From Porodaedalea pini (Eukaryota > Basidiomycota > Agaricomycetes > Hymenochaetales > Hymenochaetaceae): a stretch of DNA of 64,000 bases. The position numbers and the translations under genes were made by a program. Below the pieces are notes generated by a model, which saw only the letters and a program-made list of their open reading frames with translations, was not told the origin of the DNA and did not search any database. Below are positions 58,357 to 64,000 of this stretch, one piece after another; positions within the stretch are counted from its first letter, which is position 1; each line of letters opens with the position of its first letter. The stretch is from positions 1,116,001 to 1,180,000 of the forward strand of contig NBAY01000003.1 of the NCBI GenBank assembly GCA_002794775.1, read 5' to 3'.

Positions 58357-58390
58357 GGCACGTGCCAACCCTTTTCAGGATGCATATAAG
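58357..58390 (+). promoter_or_regulatory. Metallothionein core promoter: CACGTG palindrome and TATA box
   Basis: GGCACGTGCC (58357-58366) is a perfect 10-bp palindrome containing an E-box. A TATAAG box lies at 58385-58390, about 90 bp before the ATG. A strong TATA with short leader fits an inducible, highly expressed small gene. No classical copper-fist element was recognised. Confidence 0.55.
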
Positions 58391-58477
58391 GACCGTGCCC
58401 AAGGCCCTCTCCACTCCCCAGAGATCCTTCACCAAGTCCTCTGCAACAACCCACTCTTCTAACCACCCTATATCGAT

Positions 58478-58718
58478 ATGATTGCTGTACGTTCGACTGT
58501 CCTCCCTATCTCGTATTCGGCGTCGTCCGCTCACTCCTGCCTTTCACATTAGAACGTCAACACCCCTGTTAACTACGGCTGCGGCAAGGACACCTGCAGC
58601 TGCGGTGCCTCGTGAGTTTCTTCGTGTTCGCCGCTCGCACGTTCGACGTTGTTGACATTGTTTCTTTCTTCCCTACTTCAGTTGCACATGCGCGGAGGGC
58701 AAGTGCGGCTGCAAGTAA
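58478..58718 (+). CDS. Metallothionein, 34 aa, seven cysteines
   Basis: Metal-chelating peptide, probably cytosolic, binding Cu(I), Cd or Zn through cysteine clusters. Three exons: 58478-58486 (9 nt, MIA), 58553-58611 and 58682-58718, all with GT-AG introns in phase. The peptide contains NYGCGKDTCSCGAS and CTCAEGKCGCK. Seven cysteines lie at residues 13, 18, 20, 24, 26, 31 and 33, in the pattern CX4CXCX3CXCX4CXC. Length, Cys content, Gly/Ser/Lys filling and absence of aromatics apart from Tyr11 match small fungal metallothioneins such as those of Agaricus and Neurospora, which also have seven cysteines. It is too short and too split to appear as an open reading frame, so automated annotation may omit it. 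Convergent with BET4, with only 242 bp between stops. Confidence 0.88.
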
Positions 58719-58960
58719 GCGCAGACGCTAGTCCGGTGTCAACGCCGGCGCCATCAATCAGTTCGAGTCAACCTGAGGAGGGAGTGTAGGATTACGGGCG
58801 GAGCATATGTTCGATTCGTGTAAAACAGTGCTGCGAAAATTTAACCAAATACGCGTTCTTGGAGCTTTCCAAATGTCTGACCCCGTGAGCTTGATGAATA
58901 CTGGATTGAACTATGATCAGGATAAAAATACAGAGGCCTCGGCTTCTCGTTCCATCGTCT

Positions 58961-60427
58961 TCATGCTTTACGCAGGTGTTCCGCTAGATGTTACGTAGAA
59001 ATAAGAACATAATAACGTCCTGCATGCGATCAACGCACTCACCGATCTCTTGATATCGTCTCGCCCTAAACGAATCTATTCTCTCCAGCGTTGATAACAT
59101 TGATAGACACCCGCTTTGGACCTTCTCCCGTTCAGCTTCAGCAATGCCAGCCTCGCAACGAAGGTGCTTCTCTAGAAGAAGCCTGTTATAGTGAACGAGC
59201 GATTCCAGACACCCTGACAAGGCCATGAACACGCCCGACAATTCAGATAGGCATAGTTATAATACGTACATTTGCAGTCTGGCTCCACCTCCGAAAGCCC
59301 TTCGATAACGCTTATTTCGCGCTTCAATAAGGTTTTGTTATTGCCTGTGCGCACGCCGTAGTCTGTTAGGGCACATTCCAAAGGGTAAAGAAATCGCTGA
59401 CCATCTCCGACAAGCCATCGATGATAGATCCATGAGCTCTGATCATATGGGTCGACATACAGGGCCTGTTTAACTAGCTCGAACTCTGACGGGTAAATAA
59501 TCAGTCGATAGGCAATTAGAAGCGATCAACTCCCTACCTTCATCTTTGCATTTCGCTTCGTCCAGCAGCCCTTGTTTCCACATCGACGAGTAAACCTTGG
59601 ACCTCTGGTGCCATGCGCTGAAGTTCGAGAAGTTGGCCTCGATCTTGTGTGTGGTGTATGCGAGCTCGGCGGACTCGGGTCTCTTCACCGGCATGGACGC
59701 GAGAACGTACCTGCGGTAGTCCCACGCGAGAACTATGAAATATAACCCGTCAATTATTTTCCGGAGTCACATTTAAGAAGTCGTACGCACAATTCCGCGC
59801 GTCGGAGTCAAGCATCTTCTCCACCGCACGCAGCTCCATCGCCCAGCTTGCCTTCTTCCACCCCAGAGGATCACTTTCCGGGCCATCCGGTACGTGCTCG
59901 AGGCACCAGCGTCGGTGGTTCCATATCCAGTACACCTTGGGATGTTGACGCAGGAAAGACATCGTTAGCTCGAGATCGGTGTTCAAGATGTCGTGAATAT
60001 CGCTCGGCGAGCTTTGAGATATACCTTGTTCAGCGCATTTGTATCTTACCTTATGAAATATGCTTACCATTCTGGATCAACAAAGACGCCGTTCGTGAAT
60101 ATATCGCGCCGGTAATTCCAGATCGTATAGAACTCCGGATTCATAGTCAGAAGTCTCGTCGTAAAGTTCAGAGATTCAAGACTCCAGTCCTTAGCATTTT
60201 TCTATTGAGAATATGAAGATTCAGCTCTGATTGAAGCATCTGTTATCTGTCATACATACCCTGGCGAGTACATCGTCGGTCAGCTTGAGATAGGTATCGA
60301 GCTTGGATTGCTCCTTGAGCCTGCGTGCTTCTCGAGCTTCCGCAGTATAGTGAGCGCGTTTGACTCCGTGCTATATGTGTAAGTTGGTTGGACTTGGAAT
60401 CTCAGCTCCAGACGTATCACTCACCAT
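58961..60427 (-). CDS. BET4: Rab geranylgeranyltransferase alpha subunit
   Basis: Alpha subunit of type II protein geranylgeranyltransferase, which with the beta subunit and Rab escort protein prenylates Rab C-terminal cysteines. A first exon of just ATG (60425-60427) is joined to HGVKRAHYTAEAREARRLKE. The prenyltransferase alpha repeats (PxxYxxWxxRR-type) follow: MNPEFYTIWNYRRDIF, HPKVYWIWNHRRWCLEH, DARNFLAWDYRRYVLA, NFSNFSAWHQRSKVY, VDPYDQSSWIYHRWLV. The C-terminus is ESLVHYNRLLLEKHLR, DSFRARRYQEI and, after a 59-nt intron, AEHLRKA, TGA at 58961-58963. WNHRRWCLEH and the QSSWIYHRWL block favour RabGGTase over farnesyltransferase alpha. Likely acts on the Ypt1 encoded at 6227-7287. Confidence 0.9.
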
Positions 60428-60586
60428 CGTGTCTTGCTTCAAGAGAGTTGCGCAATTCCGGGAGCGCGTTAGCTCACTGGGACGCGTCGAGATGACTAAT
60501 AAATTTATTATGTAAACCGTGTCCCTCGACGCGAAAGCTCGTCTCCCGGGACGCCAACAGCGAGCTCGAGACTGTACTCGACAGCC
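60428..60586. promoter_or_regulatory. Divergent promoter BET4 / SYF1
   Basis: Only 159 bp between the start codons, so both promoters overlap. No TATA box or other site recognised, consistent with housekeeping genes. Confidence 0.5.
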
Positions 60587-63500
60587 ATGCCATCTGTCGC
60601 TCCCTTGAAGCCGTCACTGGAAACGCTCAAATCTGATGTTTCTCTGACGAATCCTGTGCCGACGCCTTTCTCTCACTCCGAGCTTCTCTCAACTGCCGAC
60701 CTAACCAGAGAGGAAGACCTTCTGCGCAACCCGTCTTCATTCCGTCACTGGTGGACAGCAATCCAGACAACGAAGGAGGCATGTGCGGTGTTGCAAAAAA
60801 ATGCACCACAGACAGACCTCGAGCCTGATGTTGCCGAGCTGCTTGGCCCACTTGCGACTCCAGAAGCTCGCCTTAGCCTTCAGCGCCTGACTTACCTTTA
60901 TGAAGCCGCTCTCGTGCAGTTTCCTGGCTCCTTCAAGCTATGGAAGTCATATCTTCACCTCCGAATGTCCTATGTACTAGGTAAATTTGTGCAAAAGAAG
61001 CGAGCTGGTGGCAAGAAGAAGCTTCCGGATATGAAGGACGCTCTCGAGGACGAAAAGGAGGATTTAGAGCAATGGGAGGGAGGCTTAGACGGGCTTGTGG
61101 GTTATGAGGAGTGGAAATCCCTCGTGTCAATTTTTGAGAGAGCTCTTATGTGGCTGCCAAACGTGCGTGACGGTTGTTTTTATCCTTAAGGTCGTTTCTA
61201 ACAAATGGTGTTCAGTTACCTCGACTATGGCTGCTGTATCTCTCTATTTTCTCGCATCCCATGTGTCCTCCAAATTTCTCTCACTCGCATGCACGGCATA
61301 CATATGACCGTGCTCTGCGGACTCTCCCTCCTTCCTTACACCATCGAATCTGGGTTCGGTACCTTCTCTGGGCCGAAGCGAATGGTGGGTTGACATGCGT
61401 TGCTGTGTACCGCCGTTATCTAGCAGTCGATCCCAATGTGACCGAGCGCTACGTCTCAATCCTCCTTTCTCCTACCAATCAGTCGCCTAGACCCCTTGAG
61501 GCAGCCAAACTGCTTCTGTCGTTGGCCAGGAAGGCTGCAAAAGGCGAGTACACCAGTCCGGAGGGAAAGAGCCCTTATCAACTACTTGGAGAGTGGTTGG
61601 ACGTCATCGAGCAATTTCCAGAGGATGTCGGTGTGAGCGTAGAGCAGACCATTTCAAATCGGAAGGAGAAAGAGAGAGCAGATGCTGAAGCTGCTGAGGC
61701 TGAGAAGGCGGGCCAGGAGACGGCGTCGTTAAATGGTCCTCTCATTCGTTTCGCAGGACCTGCTATTGCCGTGGATAAGGACGGTAAAGCATTACGTGCT
61801 TATGATGAAGATGAGGACCCCACGAGTACACGGCGCCTTGACGTAGAGCGCATCATCCGCACAGATGGTCTGGAAGTATACAAAGACCAAGCCGGACGCC
61901 TCTGGACAGGACTCGCAACATACTGGATCAAACGCGGCGAGTTTGATCGTGCAAAGAGCACCTTTGAAGCTGGCATTGCCGCCGCGCTCACGATTCGCGA
62001 CTTCACGCAGATCTTCGATGCGTATGCCGAGTTTTCCGAATCGCTCATCAGTGCGCTCATGGAAGCGCTTGCGGATCCCGACGAGGATGATGAGGAAGAT
62101 ACGAAGGAAACTGAAAAGGAGCTGGACGAGCGGATGAGGACGTTTGAGGAGCTCATGGATCGGAGACCCTTCCTTGTGAATGATGTTCTCCTAAGGCGGA
62201 ATCCGAACGACGTACAAGAGTGGGAAAAGCGGGTCGCCTTGTGGGGTAACGATGATGAAAAGGTCAGCTTAAGTCATTCTGCTTTAAAGCACTATCTATT
62301 GATTCCTGTCGTCGTCAAGGTCGCAGAAACGTACACCGCGGCACTATCCACCGTTCATCCTAAAAAGGCGTCTGCCAATTTCCACCGACTCTTTATCAAC
62401 TTCGCCAAGTTCTACGAGGAGGGTGGGACAACGGGTGAGGCGGAGAAGGATCTCGACAGCGCTCGCAAGGTGCTAGAAAAGGCCACGAAGGTCAATTTCA
62501 AGGCCGTTGAAGACCTCGCAGAGGTCTGGTGTGAGTGGGCAGAGATGGAACTGCGGAGCGATAACTACGATGAGGCCATCCGCGTTATGCAGCGCGCTGC
62601 GGTGGTGCCGAAGAACCCAAAGATAAATTATCACGACCATGTTGGTGGTCCCTCATATTTCTAATGTTCGAAAATGCTGACTCCTCTATGACATAGTCTC
62701 TCCCCGTCCAAGCCCGCCTTTTCAAGTCTTTGAAGCTTTGGTCGTTCTATGTCGACTTGGAGGAGTCAATAGGCACGGTCGATACGACGAAGGCCGCCTA
62801 CGACAAAATCCTCGAGTTGCGCATTGCCAATGCACAAATCATCATCAACTATGCGGCTTTCCTGGAAGAGAACAAATATTACGAGGAGAGCTTCAAGGTC
62901 TACGAGCGTGGCGTCGAACTATTCACGTTCCCCGTCGCATTCGAAATTTGGAACATCTACTTGTCGAAATTTGTCAAGAGATATGTAAGTACTATTTTAT
63001 TTCTTTACAGAACGAAATACTGAGCATTTGTGCTTAAGGGTGGATCGAAGCTGGAACGTGCGCGCGATTTGTTTGAGCAGGCTTTGGAGCAGTGCCCTGC
63101 GAAGTTCTGCAAACCGTTGTATCTCATGTATGGCAAGCTAGAAGAAGAGCATGGCTTAGCGAAACGGGCAATGAACATCTACGAACGAGCAACTCAAGCT
63201 GTCTCCGACGAAGACAAATTCGAGGTGACTGCATCCATGTTGCTTATGGACATAACTTTTCCTCACACATCGTTTATACAGATGTTCACCATCTACATAG
63301 CTAAGGCGTCTGCAAACTTTGGTCTTCCAGCCACTCGTCCGATCTACGAGCGTGCTCTCGAGGTGCTGCCGGACAAGCAAACGGCAAGGATGTGCCTACG
63401 CTTCGCGCAGCTCGAGCGCAAGCTTGGCGAGATCGACCGTGCACGTGCAATCTACGCTCATGCATCGCAGTTCTGCGATCCGCGTGTGTTCCCCGAGTTT

Positions 63501-63857
63501 TGGACGGAGTGGTACAACTTCGAGATCGATACAGGCTCGGAGGATACTTTCCGTGAGATGTTGCGCATAAAGCGCGGCGTACAGGCACAATTCAACACCG
63601 AGGCTTCATTCCTTGCTGCGCAGACAATTGCTGCGCGTAAAGGCACGGCAGATCTGGTGGTAGAAGCGGAAGATGCAGCAGACCCAATGGCGCAGGCAGA
63701 GAAGCAGGCAGGCGGAGGTAAGGGCATGACTTTCGTTGCTGCTACGAAGACTGCCGCACCGAAAGATGGTGCCAATGCGGATACAGAGGTGGCTCAGGCG
63801 TCACAACAGCAGCAAAACGAAGACGAGATCCGAATCTCCGATGACGAAGACCTGTAA
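60587..63857 (+). CDS. SYF1: Pre-mRNA splicing factor SYF1 (XAB2)
   Basis: Spliceosomal NTC/Prp19-complex scaffold made of HAT/TPR helical repeats. ATG 60587 gives MPSVAPLKPSLETLKSDVSL. The repeats start at EEDLLRNPSSFRHWWTAIQT and LYEAALVQFPGSFKLWKSYL, continue through SIFERALMWLPN, then, after an intron near 61159-61215, LPRLWLLYLSIFSHP and YDRALRTLPPSLHHRIWVRY. Later repeats include SARKVLEKATKVNFKAVEDL, YEESFKVYERGVELFTFPVA and PIYERALEVLPDKQTARMCL. The tail is acidic, ending DEIRISDDEDL, TAA at 63855-63857. About six introns. An acidic insert (ADPDEDDEEDTKETEKELDE) interrupts the central repeats, as in other SYF1 proteins. Orthology is firm from repeat order and C-terminal motif. Confidence 0.93.
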
Positions 63858-64000
63858 TTTACCTATTCGTGAATCTTGTGCTCATAGTCATAATTGCTTT
63901 CCGTCTTTGCTTTCTGTAATAACTAAGGGCGTTCATCTAGCATACCATCTTTCTACTTCGACTGCACATAAGTCTTCCCAGTCTGTGACCCACTCGTCTG

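Overview
The window reads as nuclear DNA of a filamentous basidiomycete, most likely an Agaricomycete. Genes are dense and intron-rich, with introns mostly about 50-75 bp and exons down to 9-13 bp. They alternate strand with short shared promoters, and both tRNA genes carry introns. Protein content (Argonaute, SRP receptor, Ypt1/Rab1, EDC4, SYF1, a Tad-like LINE, a small 7-Cys metallothionein) fits that group. Species cannot be named from the sequence alone. Most genes had to be assembled from exons by matching splice sites and reading frames; spans run from start codon to stop codon including introns.

Layout. 0.4-7.3 kb: MFS monocarboxylate-type transporter (-), small zinc-ribbon protein with an 11-nt micro-exon (+), membrane-anchored aspartic protease (-), Ypt1/Rab1 (-). 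7.6-11.5 kb: Argonaute (+) with all four slicer residues. 11.7-14.1 kb: D-amino-acid oxidase (-) and an Asp/Glu/hydantoin racemase-family protein (+) sharing a 151-bp promoter with GATA sites, then an intron-containing tRNA-Asn. 15.0-17.9 kb: PDX1/SNZ pyridoxal-5-phosphate synthase (-) divergent from the complex III assembly chaperone CBP3 (+). 18.2-31 kb: a large disordered nuclear-type protein, mitochondrial ribosomal protein mL49, two short orphan proteins, an RD/RS-rich protein, and long gene-poor stretches.

31.2-40.0 kb is a decayed Tad-like non-LTR retrotransposon (ORF1 with CCHC knuckles; ORF2 with APE endonuclease, reverse transcriptase and RNase H). It is split by a roughly 2.9-kb foreign insert that carries its own intact 215-codon ORF of unknown family. 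The LINE sits in the gap between two divergent host genes.

40.1-54.1 kb: cyclin L, intron-containing tRNA-Asp, SRP receptor alpha, SFT2, glyoxalase II with a probable alternative mitochondrial/cytosolic start, a secreted-type Ser/Thr-rich single-pass membrane protein, and EDC4 (mRNA decapping scaffold). 54.2-58.4 kb has no convincing gene but contains an old diverged tandem duplication leading into a 34-residue, 7-cysteine metallothionein at 58.5 kb whose first exon is 9 nt. The window ends with the Rab geranylgeranyltransferase alpha subunit (BET4, -) and the splicing factor SYF1 (+).

Functionally most genes are housekeeping: secretory pathway (Ypt1, its prenylating enzyme BET4, SRP receptor, SFT2), RNA metabolism (cyclin L, SYF1, EDC4, Argonaute) and mitochondria (CBP3, mL49, glyoxalase II). 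The accessory parts are the nested transposon, the DAAO/racemase pair and the duplicated metallothionein upstream region.
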